Source: Leifsonia sp052114085
Lineage (GTDB): Bacteria; Actinomycetota; Actinomycetes; Actinomycetales; Microbacteriaceae
Length of the DNA: 64,000 nt
Assembly (NCBI RefSeq): GCF_052114085.1
Contig: NZ_JBFREB010000001.1
Span: forward strand, 310,001-374,000
Direction of reading: 5' to 3'
Part shown: positions 1 to 9,356 of the stretch, piece after piece
Layout: each line of letters begins with the position of its first letter
Numbering within the stretch: the stretch's first letter is position 1
Translations under genes and position numbers: made by a program
Notes under the pieces: model-generated
Told to the model about the DNA's origin: nothing
Seen by the model: the letters and a program-made list of their open reading frames with translations, nothing else
Databases searched by the model: none

Positions 1-413
1 AGCGTCGCCTGAGCCTCCACGCGGTCCGCCGGACGGAGGAGGACCACCGTGGTCACCAGCACCGCGATCACGAACACCGCAGCAGCGGAAAGAAGGATGG
101 GCAAGCGCCGCCGGAGGTTACCCCCGCGCCGGGGCGGTACCGCATCCGCGCCGTGGGAGAGTGACGTGGCGGCCGGGGGAGCCAATGGTTCGAGCGTCAG
201 CTGGGCTCGGATGCCTTCCCAGACCGCGGGGGACGGCTCTTTCAGCTCGAAGTCGAGCGGGCCGTTCTCGCGCGCGGCACGCGTCACGCGCGTCAGGCGC
301 GCGAGTTCGGCACTGCACTCCGGGCACCCCATGACGTGCTCGGCGTCGGCCTCGTCAACGTCGGGGTCGCCCAGCGCCAGCATCGCCAGCACGTCGGGAT
401 CGCTATGACTCAT
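1..413 (-). CDS. Anti-sigma factor, RskA-like, C-terminus cut by window edge
   Basis: The protein should hold the adjacent ECF sigma factor inactive at the membrane. Read on the minus strand from the ATG at 413, it has the zinc-binding anti-sigma motif His-x3-Cys-x2-Cys at His26, Cys30 and Cys33, a linker, and one strongly hydrophobic membrane span at about residues 104-126 preceded by an Arg-rich stop (RRR at 101-103). About 137 codons are visible; the extracytoplasmic domain lies beyond base 1. The start overlaps the end of the sigma gene (its stop is at 403-405), the translational coupling usual for sigma/anti-sigma pairs. The family is clear from motif and context; the RskA label is inferred because the sensor domain is missing. 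Confidence 0.85.
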   Translation of the reverse strand, partial: MSHSDPDVLAMLALGDPDVDEADAEHVMGCPECSAELARLTRVTRAARENGPLDFELKEPSPAVWEGIRAQLTLEPLAPPAATSLSHGADAVPPRRGGNLRRRLPILLSAAAVFVIAVLVTTVVLLRPADRVEAQAT

Positions 414-981
414 CAGCGTCCTCCAGACGTGCCCGCAGCCGGAGCAGGCTGCGCCGGATATGACTCTTGACCGTACCCAGGGGCAGGTCCATTTGGGCCG
501 CGATCTGCGTGTGTGTCAGCCGGTCGTAGAACGCCAGTCTCATGATCTGCTGCGCCACCGGCTCCAGCCGCTCGAGCTCCTGACTCATCTCCACGCTGTC
601 CGCGATCTGGTCGGTCCAGCTCATCGACTGGAGGTACACGCTCTCCATCAGAGCCTCGAGCTCACGCTGGCGTTTGGCGCGTGCTTCGTAGGCATCCACG
701 ATCTTGTGCCGGGTGATCGCCATCAACCAGGTGCTGAGCTTTCCCCGGTCCGGATTGAAGCCGTTCCTGCTCTGCCAGGCCGACACGAAGACCTGCTGGG
801 TCACGTCCTCGGCGTCGGAGACGTTTCCGAGGGAACGCAGGGCGAGCGTGTAGACCAGTCGCCCCCAGCGCTGATACAGCCGCTCGATCGCGGACACATC
901 ACCGGACCGAAGGTCGGTGATCAGTGAACGCTCCGTGTCATCCACACCGCCATCATCGCTCGCCAAGCGAGGAAAAGCCAC
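403..981 (-). CDS. ECF RNA polymerase sigma factor (SigK-like)
   Basis: This 192-residue sigma-70 family protein directs RNA polymerase to a small regulon. Region 2 is seen around LYQRWGRLVYTLALRSLG and the following DAEDVTQQVFVSAW (about residues 35-70), with GKLSTWLMAITRHKIVD after it. Region 4 is near the C-terminus, with the helix-turn-helix THTQIAAQMDLPLGTVKSHI. It lies upstream of and overlaps the zinc-finger anti-sigma gene, which supports regulation by membrane sequestration. The start used is a GTG at 981; an in-frame GTG at 945 is an alternative, and neither has a clear ribosome binding site. The gene begins only 21 bases after the SLC13 permease stop, so the three may be co-transcribed. 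Confidence 0.9.
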   Translation of the reverse strand: MAFPRLASDDGGVDDTERSLITDLRSGDVSAIERLYQRWGRLVYTLALRSLGNVSDAEDVTQQVFVSAWQSRNGFNPDRGKLSTWLMAITRHKIVDAYEARAKRQRELEALMESVYLQSMSWTDQIADSVEMSQELERLEPVAQQIMRLAFYDRLTHTQIAAQMDLPLGTVKSHIRRSLLRLRARLEDADES

Positions 982-1002
982 CGCGAGCCCGTCGGCACCC
1001 AG

Positions 1003-2562
1003 TCAGAACGGCCAGATGAGCGGGACCAGGCCCACCGCGACGGCGATGAAGAGCACGAGCAGAGGCAGTCCGAGCCTCCAGTAGTCGGTGAATCGCAGCC
1101 CGCTCGGACCCATCACCATGAAGTTTGCGGGGGTCGCCACGGGGGTGAGGAACGCCGCCGCACAGACGACGGCCATCGCCATCAGGAACGGCAACGGTGA
1201 GACGTGCATCGACGCGGCGACGGAGACGGCGATCGGGGCGATGATGAGCGCGGTCGCCGTGTTGCTGATGAGTTGGCCGAAGATCGCAGCCACCAGACAG
1301 AGCGCGGCGAGCACGGCGGTCGGTCCGGCGCCGCCCACCCACCCGATCAGCCCATTCGCGATGGATGCGGCGGTGCCGGTCTGCGTGATCGCCGTCGAGA
1401 GGGGGATCATCCCCGCGACCAGGAGGAGGGTGGTCCACGAGATCGAACGGTGTGCCCGCTCGACGGAGACGACACGGGTGAGGACCATCGCGCCCGCGGC
1501 GAGCAGGCCCGTCACGGCCGGTGCGAACACTCCTGTCGCCAGCAGGATCACCATCATCGCGAGGATGGTCAGCGCCGTCCAGGCCCGCCAGCCGAGTGGC
1601 GCGGCCTGGCGCCGGACCAGGTCGGGCTCATCCACCACCAGCACATTCGGGTCGGTCAGGTTGGTCTCGAGATGGTCCCACCTGCCCTCCAGCAGCAGCA
1701 CATCGCCTGCCTCGAGAGAGGCTTCCACCTCCAGCGCCTCTCCGCCGCGCTGCACCGCGAGGAGGACCAGGTCCCCGCTGTCGGTCACCATCCCCGGGAA
1801 GGCACGCGCGCCCACCAGGCCCGACCGTGGGGGGATGACGACCTCGGCGACACCGGACTCCGATGCGATCAGAGAGCCCTCCGCGACGCCCGGGTACTCG
1901 CGCAGCAGGGTGCGGGCGTGGTCGCTGAAGTCTTTCGTCATCGCGGCCGGCGCTCGCGCCGGAACGAGCCGTTGACCGAGGAAGACCGCGATCAGCACGC
2001 TTCCGGCGAGAAGGGGGAGCCCGACCAGCGCGAATTCGAAGAAGCCGAACGGCCTCCCCGCCGACGACGCAGCGTACTCGCTGAGGAGCACATTCACCGG
2101 GCTCCCGGTCAGGGTCAGCAGAGAGCCGGCGTGAGCGCCGAACGCCAACGGCAAGAGCAGCCGGGCGGGCGCGACAGCGATCCGGGAAGCGATCACGACC
2201 ACGACCGGCAGCAGCGCCGCCACCGCCCCGTTGACGCTGATCAGGGCCGCCAGCACAGCCACGACCACCATGACCAGGAGGGTCAGCCTGCGCGGCCGGC
2301 CTCCTCCGCGCCGCACCAGCTGGCGACCCGTCCACGCGGTCATCCCCGACGAGTCGAGACCCTCGGAGACGACGAACAGCGCGGCGATCAAGACCACGGC
2401 CGGGTCGGAGAACCCGGCGAACGCCTGCTGCAGGTCGAGGACGCCGGTGGCCAGCAGGGCGAGGCTGACGCCGATCGCGACGAGCCCGGTGGGGATGCGC
2501 CCGCTGAGGAACGCCACGACGGCCAACACCAGGATCCCGATAGTGATCGCCGATTGGCTCAT
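1003..2562 (-). CDS. SLC13-family anion permease with TrkA-C domain
   Basis: A 519-residue inner-membrane transporter of the SLC13/divalent anion:Na+ symporter superfamily, probably for sulfate, dicarboxylates or a similar anion. It has two hydrophobic halves, each with several membrane spans. Between them, at about residues 210-290, sits a soluble segment typical of a TrkA-C (RCK_C) regulatory domain (EVVIPPRSGLVGARAFPG, then DVLLLEGRWDHLE). The second half carries the conserved SNTATALIIAPIAV-type motif near the end. The reading frame stays open far upstream, but the ATG at 2562 begins directly with a hydrophobic span and matches the family N-terminus. It is divergent from the MFS gene. The substrate cannot be told from sequence. 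Confidence 0.85.
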   Translation of the reverse strand: MSQSAITIGILVLAVVAFLSGRIPTGLVAIGVSLALLATGVLDLQQAFAGFSDPAVVLIAALFVVSEGLDSSGMTAWTGRQLVRRGGGRPRRLTLLVMVVVAVLAALISVNGAVAALLPVVVVIASRIAVAPARLLLPLAFGAHAGSLLTLTGSPVNVLLSEYAASSAGRPFGFFEFALVGLPLLAGSVLIAVFLGQRLVPARAPAAMTKDFSDHARTLLREYPGVAEGSLIASESGVAEVVIPPRSGLVGARAFPGMVTDSGDLVLLAVQRGGEALEVEASLEAGDVLLLEGRWDHLETNLTDPNVLVVDEPDLVRRQAAPLGWRAWTALTILAMMVILLATGVFAPAVTGLLAAGAMVLTRVVSVERAHRSISWTTLLLVAGMIPLSTAITQTGTAASIANGLIGWVGGAGPTAVLAALCLVAAIFGQLISNTATALIIAPIAVSVAASMHVSPLPFLMAMAVVCAAAFLTPVATPANFMVMGPSGLRFTDYWRLGLPLLVLFIAVAVGLVPLIWPF

Positions 2563-2594
2563 GTCTGAGGACCCTAGCAACGGCCCTTCCGCTC

Positions 2595-2611
2595 GGACCA
2601 GACCGTGGTCC
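2595..2611. promoter_or_regulatory. Candidate operator between divergent transporters
   Basis: GGACCA and TGGTCC form 6-base inverted arms separated by five bases in the 93-base gap between the divergent SLC13 and MFS genes. The position suits a repressor controlling one or both, but no regulator gene lies beside it. Weak evidence. Confidence 0.3.
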
Positions 2612-2655
2612 AGACTGGCCCCACGTTCGACCCCCGGCGTGGCGAAGGAGAGACG

Positions 2656-4332
2656 ATGAGCACTGGCACCACCGCCGTTCGGAGCAGTTGGCTGCCGCTC
2701 GCCATCGTCGTGCTGACACAGGTTCAGGCGTCTTTCGCGGTGAACGCGCTCACCGTGTCGATGGCCGGCATCACCCACGACCTCGGGATCGCCGCCACCA
2801 GTGTCGGCACCGCGATCACGGCGGGAACGTTCGCCATGGCCGCTTTCATCCTCCTCGGCGCGAAGGTGGGCTCCCGGTTCGGGAGCAAAGGCGTCTTCCA
2901 GATCGCCGTGTCCATCCACGCGCTCGCGATGCTGGGCGTCGCGCTCGCGCCGAACGGCTCGGTGCTCTTCATCGCCCAGGCCGCATCCGGGGCCGTGATC
3001 GCGCTGATCGCGCCGGCGCTGACCGTGTTCATCGCATCGAACTACCACGGCAAGCAGCAGGCCACGGCGATCGGGCTCCTTGCCGCGGCCATCCCACTCG
3101 CCGGAGTGCTCGCTTTGCTGATCGCGGGCACCTTCGCAACGGGGATCGGCTGGCGCTGGTCGTTCGTGCTGATGGTCGGATTGGGCGCGGTGAACCTGCT
3201 GCTGTCGACCGCGCTGAAAAAGGTGCGGTCCCAGCCGCTGCTCAACATCGACTGGGTGGGAGCGGCCATCGCCGCGGTGTCCATCATCCTGTTGAGCTTC
3301 GGTTTCAGCGGCCTGGAGCCCTGGGGGCTCGTGCTGGCGTCCGACGGGGCGCCGTTCACCATCCTCGGTCTGTCCCCGGCGCCCGTACTGATCGTCCTGG
3401 GGCTTATCGGGGGGCAGCTCTTCTTTGTGTGGCTGCGGCGGCGACAGGCCCGGGCGCGCTCCCGGATCTTCGACCTCCGTGTGCTCCGCTCCCGGTCGGA
3501 GTTGGCGATCACGGCCTGCATGGCGATCATGCTCTTCGTCGGCACGGCGGCCAACTTCCTGCTCCCGCTCTACATGCAGGTGGTCCAGGGGCTGACAGGA
3601 ATCGAGACGAGCTTCTCGATCATCCCGTACACGATCTCGATCTTCCTCGCGTCGACGCTGGTGGCCACCCTGTACGGCCGGTTCTCGCCGCGACAGCTCG
3701 GGGCCGCCGGCTTCATCGTGGTCGCGCTCGCGCTGACGCTTCTCGCCTTCACGATCCGCAACGAGTGGGGTCAGGCCCTGGTGGTGGTCGGCCTGATCCT
3801 GCTCGGGCTCGGCCAGGGCTCCATCGTGGCCCTCGTCTTCAACACACTGCTGTCTCGGGCCCCGAAGCCGCTGGCCGGCGACGTGGGTGCGTGGCGCGGG
3901 CTGGTGCACAACCTGTCGGGGAGCGTCGGCATCGCCGTGATCAGCGTCTTCGCGGTGAGCATCCTCAGCGGCCTGGTCGCGGCGCAGGCGCAGGAGCATC
4001 CGGAGCTGCGACCCGCTCTGATCGCGCAGGTCAATCTCGACAACGTCAACTTCGTCACCAACGACCAGCTGCGAGACGTGCTGTCCACGACGGATGCGTC
4101 TCCCGCCGAAGTGGATGCGGCCGTCGCGGTCAACGAGAATGCACGGCTGCAGGCGCTCAAGATCTCGCTCCTCGGGCTCGCCGTCCTCTCCCTGCTGGCC
4201 ATCGTGCCGGCCACCCGGATGCCGGACAAGCTGCGCGAGGAGCTGCCGGAAGAGCTGGAGCCGGACGATCCGGACCGCATTCTCGAGGACGGCGATAACG
4301 AAGCCGATGAACGGCTCGAACAGGAGGCATGA
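2656..4332 (+). CDS. MFS drug/metabolite exporter, EmrB/QacA type
   Basis: A 558-residue major facilitator protein that exports small molecules using the proton gradient, in the cytoplasmic membrane. The length and number of hydrophobic segments (about 14) match the DHA2 (EmrB/QacA) subfamily. The first span follows STAVRSSWLPLA-like residues at the N-terminus, and an MFS motif A-like stretch (KVGSRFGSKGVF) lies near residues 70-82. The C-terminus is acidic and cytoplasmic (rich in Glu/Asp, about residues 525-558). The ATG at 2656 has a good ribosome binding site (AAGGAGAG at 2646-2653). The aminopeptidase gene starts five bases after its stop, so the two probably share a transcript. Confidence 0.88.
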   Translation: MSTGTTAVRSSWLPLAIVVLTQVQASFAVNALTVSMAGITHDLGIAATSVGTAITAGTFAMAAFILLGAKVGSRFGSKGVFQIAVSIHALAMLGVALAPNGSVLFIAQAASGAVIALIAPALTVFIASNYHGKQQATAIGLLAAAIPLAGVLALLIAGTFATGIGWRWSFVLMVGLGAVNLLLSTALKKVRSQPLLNIDWVGAAIAAVSIILLSFGFSGLEPWGLVLASDGAPFTILGLSPAPVLIVLGLIGGQLFFVWLRRRQARARSRIFDLRVLRSRSELAITACMAIMLFVGTAANFLLPLYMQVVQGLTGIETSFSIIPYTISIFLASTLVATLYGRFSPRQLGAAGFIVVALALTLLAFTIRNEWGQALVVVGLILLGLGQGSIVALVFNTLLSRAPKPLAGDVGAWRGLVHNLSGSVGIAVISVFAVSILSGLVAAQAQEHPELRPALIAQVNLDNVNFVTNDQLRDVLSTTDASPAEVDAAVAVNENARLQALKISLLGLAVLSLLAIVPATRMPDKLREELPEELEPDDPDRILEDGDNEADERLEQEA

Positions 4333-4336
4333 CGCG

Positions 4337-5842
4337 ATGCAGACCCATGACCCGGCGAAACTGATCCCGGCTGATTTCGCCCCGGTTCCATCTCTCGTCT
4401 GGCTCGGTGCGCTCGACGTCTCGGTCGTCGATGACCTTTCGGCGGATCTCGGTGCGGTGGGCATCGTGGTGGCCGATTCTGGTGACGTTCCGGAGGCGAT
4501 CGGCTTCGACCGCGAGGCACTGAGCAGAGCCGGTTTCTCGGCCGAGAAGGGCGCGACGCTCGTGCTGCCTCAGCCATCGGGCCCCACCCTCGTTCTCGTC
4601 GGGTCCGGCCCGACCGACGAGCTCAGCGGCGCCGTGTTGCGGGACGCTGCCGCCGCGTTCGCGCGCGCCTCGTCGTCGTTCGCCGAGGTCGGACTTCGCG
4701 CCCCCGATATCGGCGATGTCGACCCGGCGGCAGCGGCACAGGCGCTCACGGAGGGGACGCTCCTCGCCCGATATCGCTACCGCGCGCTGCGGGCCGAGCA
4801 CAAGGAGACCGCGCTCACCCGCTTGGAGCTGGCGGTTTCCGACGCCGACACATCGACTGTTGAAGCCGGACGTGCGGCAGGCCTCGCGAATGTGCGGGCG
4901 GCGACGGTCGCGCGCGATCTCGCCAATACGCCTCCCGGCCATCTCACGGCCCAGAATCTCGCCGAGATCGCGGTCGAGCTCGGCGAATCGTTCGGTTTCG
5001 AGGTCGAGACGTTCGACCGGGACGCACTGATCGAACTGGGCTGCGGTGGACTACTCGGGGTGAACGCCGGAAGTGCCGAGGAGCCGCGGATGATCCGGTT
5101 GCGCTACTCGGGTGGCTCCGACCGCAAGCTCGCCCTGGTCGGCAAGGGCATCATGTACGACTCCGGCGGCATTTCCCTGAAACCCTCCGACCCGATGCAC
5201 CTGCTGATGAAGATGGATATGGGGGGCGCGGCGGCCATCCTCGGGGCCTTCACCGCGCTGCGCGACGTCGGCGTCACCACCGACGTCTCGGCCTGGCTGA
5301 TGTGCACGGACAACATGCCCTCGGGCTCCGCGTACAAGCTGGGCGACGTCCTCACCGCTCGCGGGGGCACGACGGTCGAGGTCAAGAACACCGACGCCGA
5401 GGGCCGACTGGTGATGATGGACGGCCTGGTTCTCGCCACGGAGTGGGATCCGGACGCGATCGTCGACATCGCGACGCTCACCGGTGCCGCCTTGATGGCG
5501 CTCGGGCCCCTGACTGCCGCCCTTTTCAGCAACGATCAGCCCCTGGCAGACCGGGTGCGCGCGGCCTCCGAAGCGACCTCGGAGCAAGCCTGGCAGCTGC
5601 CGCTCGAGCGCGCCTATCGGAAGCAGCTGGATTCCGACATCGCGGACATCTCCAACCTCGGTGGGGCTTTCGCCGGCGCCACCACCGCTGCGTTGTTCCT
5701 GGAAGCCTTCGTCTCGGGCGTTCCCTGGGCACACCTGGACATCGCGGGCACCATGCAATCGCCGACCGATGACTCCTGGCGGGCGGCCGGCGCGACCGGT
5801 TACGGTGCGCGCCTGCTCGTCCGGTTGGCGGAGAGCTTCTGA
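4337..5842 (+). CDS. pepA: Leucyl aminopeptidase (M17 family)
   Basis: A 501-residue cytosolic metallo-aminopeptidase that removes N-terminal residues from peptides and helps protein turnover. The C-terminal catalytic domain shows the M17 hallmark NTDAEGRL at about residues 351-358 (metal-binding Asp/Glu and catalytic Arg). The lysine/aspartate site GKGIMYDSGGISLKPS lies near residue 268, with KMDMGGAAA a little further on. The N-terminal half (about residues 1-170) is the variable macro-like domain. The length is normal. The ATG at 4337 follows the MFS stop by four bases (the stop ends at 4332) and uses GGAGG within the end of the MFS gene. Confidence 0.95.
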   Translation: MQTHDPAKLIPADFAPVPSLVWLGALDVSVVDDLSADLGAVGIVVADSGDVPEAIGFDREALSRAGFSAEKGATLVLPQPSGPTLVLVGSGPTDELSGAVLRDAAAAFARASSSFAEVGLRAPDIGDVDPAAAAQALTEGTLLARYRYRALRAEHKETALTRLELAVSDADTSTVEAGRAAGLANVRAATVARDLANTPPGHLTAQNLAEIAVELGESFGFEVETFDRDALIELGCGGLLGVNAGSAEEPRMIRLRYSGGSDRKLALVGKGIMYDSGGISLKPSDPMHLLMKMDMGGAAAILGAFTALRDVGVTTDVSAWLMCTDNMPSGSAYKLGDVLTARGGTTVEVKNTDAEGRLVMMDGLVLATEWDPDAIVDIATLTGAALMALGPLTAALFSNDQPLADRVRAASEATSEQAWQLPLERAYRKQLDSDIADISNLGGAFAGATTAALFLEAFVSGVPWAHLDIAGTMQSPTDDSWRAAGATGYGARLLVRLAESF

Positions 5843-5866
5843 CGCGCGGCGAGCGACTCGGTACCG

Positions 5867-6679
5867 TCAGCTGTCCTTGCGGATCCACCGGAAAGTCAGC
5901 CGGCAGGCGATCAGGCCGCCGACGAGCCAGATCAGCAGGACGACGGCGATCCAACCGAGCTGCCAGCTGCCGCTCGGTTCCTGCGCCTCGAAGCTCGCGG
6001 GGAGGAAGACGCTGCGCATGCCCTGCGCGATCCACTTCAGGGGGAAGAGCGAGGCGATGTTCTGCAGCCAGGTGGGCAGGAGGTTGAAGGCCAGGTAGAC
6101 GCCCGAGATGAACTGGAGCACCAGCACGATCGGGATGATGACCGCGGTCGCCGATTTGCCGGTGCGCGGCACGGCCGACAGGGCGATGCCGAGGACGGCG
6201 GACGTGACGATCCCGAGCAGGTAGATCCAGACGAAACGCAGCCACGCCTCGGGCTCCGTCGGCAGCGCAACCCCGAACGCCAGCCGCGCGACCAGCAGAA
6301 GCAGCGCGATCTGCAGGATGCTCGTGGCGAGCACCTGACCCATCTTCCCCAGGAAGTACGAGACGACCGGCAACGGCGTTCCGCCGAGGCGCTTCAGCGT
6401 CCCGTCGCCCTTCTCGACGGCGATGTCGACGGCGAGGTTCTGGACTCCGCTGAGCAGGATGCCGGCGGCGATCATCCCGGGGAGGTAGTAGGCCGCCTGG
6501 GTGATGCCGCCGGTGCCGTCCGGCGCCGTGCCGACGTTGCCCAGTCCTTGGAAAGCGACCGAGAAGATCCCGAGCATCACGACGGGGAACAGGAACGTGA
6601 AGAAGATCGTGTCGCCCTGCCGGAAGTACGTCCGCGTCTCGTAGCCGGCGCGGACGACTCCGAGGGCGAGGGTGCTCAT
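5867..6679 (-). CDS. ABC-2 type exporter permease
   Basis: A 270-residue membrane subunit of an ABC-2 (DrrB/YadH-like) exporter. There is a short cytosolic N-terminus, a first span at about residues 25-45 (FFTFLFPVVMLGIFSVAF), then five further hydrophobic segments. A conserved ABC-2 core GTLKRLGGTPLPVVSYFLGK lies between spans 2 and 3. The start codon overlaps the stop of the ATPase gene upstream (ATGA at 6676-6679), so they form one transporter. The substrate is unknown; these pairs commonly export drugs, lipids or polysaccharide parts. Confidence 0.9.
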   Translation of the reverse strand: MSTLALGVVRAGYETRTYFRQGDTIFFTFLFPVVMLGIFSVAFQGLGNVGTAPDGTGGITQAAYYLPGMIAAGILLSGVQNLAVDIAVEKGDGTLKRLGGTPLPVVSYFLGKMGQVLATSILQIALLLLVARLAFGVALPTEPEAWLRFVWIYLLGIVTSAVLGIALSAVPRTGKSATAVIIPIVLVLQFISGVYLAFNLLPTWLQNIASLFPLKWIAQGMRSVFLPASFEAQEPSGSWQLGWIAVVLLIWLVGGLIACRLTFRWIRKDS

Positions 6680-7572
6680 GCGCGCTCCTTCTCGTCAAGG
6701 GCGGTGACAGCTGCACTCGCCTCGGCGGAGTGCACGAGACCGAGGTAGATGTCTTCGAGGCTGGGACGGATGACCTCCAGGTCGCGAGGTTCGGCGCCGG
6801 ATTCGCGAGTGAGCCGGGAGACCAGGGCGCCGGGCGCGTCCGTCCGCGCCTGCTGCAGAGCGCCGGTGTCGTCGCGCCAGCGGACGATGGGAACCCGCGC
6901 ATCCGCTCCGCCGATCCGATCGACCGCGCCGATCTCGATCAGGTCGCCGCGCGCGATGACGGCGACGCGATCGCTGAGCTGGGCGGCCTCGTCGAGGTAG
7001 TGCGTGGTGAGCAGGATGGTCGTCCCCTCGCGCTTCAGCGCACGGACGAGGTCCCAGAACTGGTGCCGGGCCTCGGGGTCGAAGCCGGTCGTCGGCTCGT
7101 CGAGGAAGAGCAGCTCGGGTCGTCCGATCACGCCGAGGGCGACGTCCAGCCGCCGTCGTTGACCGCCCGACAGGCTCCGGATGCGCGTCTTCGCCTTCTC
7201 GGTCAGCCCCACAGCGTCGATGAGCTCGTCGACGTCGCGACTGTTCGGGTAGAAGCGCGCGAAGTGGGTGAGCTGCTCGCGCACGGTCACCTCTGCCGCC
7301 TCGCTGCCGGACTGCAGGACGATGCCCAGCCGGGCCTTCCAGGCGGTGCTGCCGCTCTTCGGGTCGACGCCGAGCACGCTCACCTCACCGCCGCTGCGGT
7401 GACGGTAGCCCTCGAGGATCTCGATGGTGGTGCTCTTGCCCGCGCCGTTCGGGCCGAGCAGGGCGAACGTCTCACCCTCCGCGATCTCGAAGTCGATGCC
7501 GCGCAGCGCCTCGTACGAGCCGTACGTCTTGCGCAGGCCGCGCACCACGACCGCGTCGGAAGCCGAGCTCAT
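6676..7572 (-). CDS. ABC exporter ATP-binding protein (DrrA/CcmA-like)
   Basis: A 298-residue ATPase that powers the adjacent ABC-2 permease. It shows Walker A GPNGAGKSTT (about residues 40-49), the signature LSGGQRRRLDVAL, Walker B LLFLDEPTTGFD and the switch histidine in LLTTHYLDEA. A C-terminal extension of about 80 residues beyond the core is typical of the DrrA branch. The ATG at 7572 begins with SSASDAVVVRGLRKTYG, the normal start of such domains; the frame remains open 42 codons further upstream but without family resemblance. It overlaps the permease gene by four bases. Confidence 0.93.
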   Translation of the reverse strand: MSSASDAVVVRGLRKTYGSYEALRGIDFEIAEGETFALLGPNGAGKSTTIEILEGYRHRSGGEVSVLGVDPKSGSTAWKARLGIVLQSGSEAAEVTVREQLTHFARFYPNSRDVDELIDAVGLTEKAKTRIRSLSGGQRRRLDVALGVIGRPELLFLDEPTTGFDPEARHQFWDLVRALKREGTTILLTTHYLDEAAQLSDRVAVIARGDLIEIGAVDRIGGADARVPIVRWRDDTGALQQARTDAPGALVSRLTRESGAEPRDLEVIRPSLEDIYLGLVHSAEASAAVTALDEKERA

Positions 7573-7715
7573 GCCCTCATCATGGCGGACGAACCCACCT
7601 TTGGCACGTCCACGGAGAGCGGCCGTCGGCCGTTCGACACACGGAGTCATCTGGGCTCGACGCGGCTTGCGGTTTCGTCCAGGGTGATGCGAACCCAACG
7701 TCCTGAGGAGTCCCC

Positions 7716-9356
7716 ATGCGTTCCCGTACCTCCCGTTCTCTCGGCGCAGCCGCCGTCGTCCTGACCGGCGCCCTCGCGCTGTCGGCCTGCGCCTCCGGCT
7801 CCGACGCCGCGAGCGGCGGCGGCCAGAAGGTCACCGGCGGCACCATCGTGTACGCCCACCAGCAGGAGCCGGCGTGCGTGTTCGGCGGCTGGATCGAGCA
7901 GGCCTACCTCTCGTACCAGGTGCTCGACAGCCTCACGTCGCTGGACGGGAACCACACCGTCGTCCCCTGGCTTGCGTCGTCGTGGAAGCAGTCCGACGAC
8001 GGCCTGACCTGGACCTTCGACCTCAAGAAGGGCGTGAAGTTCACCGACGGAACGCCCCTGACCGCAGCCGCGGTCGCCTACAACTTCGACTACTGGCTGA
8101 AGGGCGGCAACAACACCGCCAAGGTCTGGCTCGACGGCTACTACAAGGATGCCAAGGCGATCGACGACACGACGCTCCAGATCGACCTCTCGCGCCCCTA
8201 CCCGCGGCTGGCGGAGAACCTCAGCCAGGGCTACTTCGGCATCCAGTCGCAGCACGCCTTGGAGACGCGGACCAAGGAGCAGAACTGCGAGGCCCCGATC
8301 GGCTCCGGCGCGTTCATCGTCGACAAGTGGAACCGCGGGCAGGACATCATCCTGAAGAAGAACGCGGGCTACACCTCGCCGCCGGTGAACGCGAAGCACA
8401 CCGGCCCGGCGTACGTGGATGAGATCGACTGGAAGTTCGTCGCCGACCCGACCACTCGCGTGGCCGCGTTGCAGGGCGGCCAGGTGGATGCGATCTACGA
8501 CGTGCCCGCGGTGCAGTGGAACACACTGAAGAGCGGCGGCTACCAGCTCGAGAAGTACGTCACGGCGGGGCGCCCGCAGCAGATCTCGTTCAACACCCAG
8601 CAGGGACCGTTCACCGACGAGAAGGTGCGTCAGGCTTTCGCCTATAGCCTCGACCGCAAGCAGATCGTCGACACGATCGGCCGCGGCGTCATCCCGTTCG
8701 AGGGCAACGGCGGCGTCAGCCAGGCCACCCCCGGTTACAGCGAGAAGGCGGCGGACTGGTACAGCCAGGACGTGAAGAAGGCGGATGCTCTGCTGGATGC
8801 TGCGGGATGGACGCGCAGCGGCAAGACCGGCGTGCGCGAGAAGGACGGCGTGAAGCTGACCGTCTCGCTGCCGTACGGTGCCGGCTCGATCATCAACGCC
8901 GACGGCGCCGCGATCCTGCAGGGCATCAAGGAGCAGGCGGACGCGGTGGGCTTCGACGTGAAGCTGCTCCCCGTGCCGCAGAGCGAGTTCTTCTCGGGCA
9001 AGTACGCCGGCCCGGAAACGCACGACCTGGCCGCTGGCTACTGGACCGCCGTCACCGCCGGCATCCTCTACATCAACTGGCGCCCGTCTACGGCCGATCA
9101 CCCGAATTACGCGAATGCGGCGTTCTACAACGACCCGACGCTTGAGCAGCTCATCCTCGACGGCAACTCCGCACCGACCGTGGAGGCGCAGAACGCCGCA
9201 TACGAGAAGGCGCAGGACTACATCGCCGAACATGCCCTGTCGATCGGGGTGTACGACCGGCTCAGCACGCTCGCCGTCGCGACCAAGCTCCACGGTGTCT
9301 GGCAGGAGCACGCACAGGGAGGACCGACGTTCTATGACGCCTACTTCGTCAAGTGA
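7716..9356 (+). CDS. ABC transporter substrate-binding lipoprotein, peptide/opine family
   Basis: A 546-residue family 5 (DppA/OppA-type) extracellular solute-binding protein, the specificity component of the importer that follows. It has a lipoprotein signal peptide with lipobox LSAC and acceptor Cys25, then a Ser/Gly/Ala-rich linker. The family pattern is clear: LASSWKQSDDGLTWTFDLKK followed by GVKFTDGTPLTAAAVAYNFD, and later DEKVRQAFAYSLDRKQIV. It is the first gene of an operon that continues to at least 14406, and the permease start lies inside its 3' end. The linked monooxygenase suggests the ligand is a small organic compound to be oxidised rather than a peptide; that is inference. Confidence 0.93.
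   Translation: MRSRTSRSLGAAAVVLTGALALSACASGSDAASGGGQKVTGGTIVYAHQQEPACVFGGWIEQAYLSYQVLDSLTSLDGNHTVVPWLASSWKQSDDGLTWTFDLKKGVKFTDGTPLTAAAVAYNFDYWLKGGNNTAKVWLDGYYKDAKAIDDTTLQIDLSRPYPRLAENLSQGYFGIQSQHALETRTKEQNCEAPIGSGAFIVDKWNRGQDIILKKNAGYTSPPVNAKHTGPAYVDEIDWKFVADPTTRVAALQGGQVDAIYDVPAVQWNTLKSGGYQLEKYVTAGRPQQISFNTQQGPFTDEKVRQAFAYSLDRKQIVDTIGRGVIPFEGNGGVSQATPGYSEKAADWYSQDVKKADALLDAAGWTRSGKTGVREKDGVKLTVSLPYGAGSIINADGAAILQGIKEQADAVGFDVKLLPVPQSEFFSGKYAGPETHDLAAGYWTAVTAGILYINWRPSTADHPNYANAAFYNDPTLEQLILDGNSAPTVEAQNAAYEKAQDYIAEHALSIGVYDRLSTLAVATKLHGVWQEHAQGGPTFYDAYFVK

Noticed and set aside
2563..4464. Long minus-strand open frame extending the SLC13 permease to 1153 residues.
   Set aside because: The upstream 630 residues are an Arg/Gly/Asp/His-rich antisense shadow of the MFS and aminopeptidase genes; the permease starts naturally at 2562.
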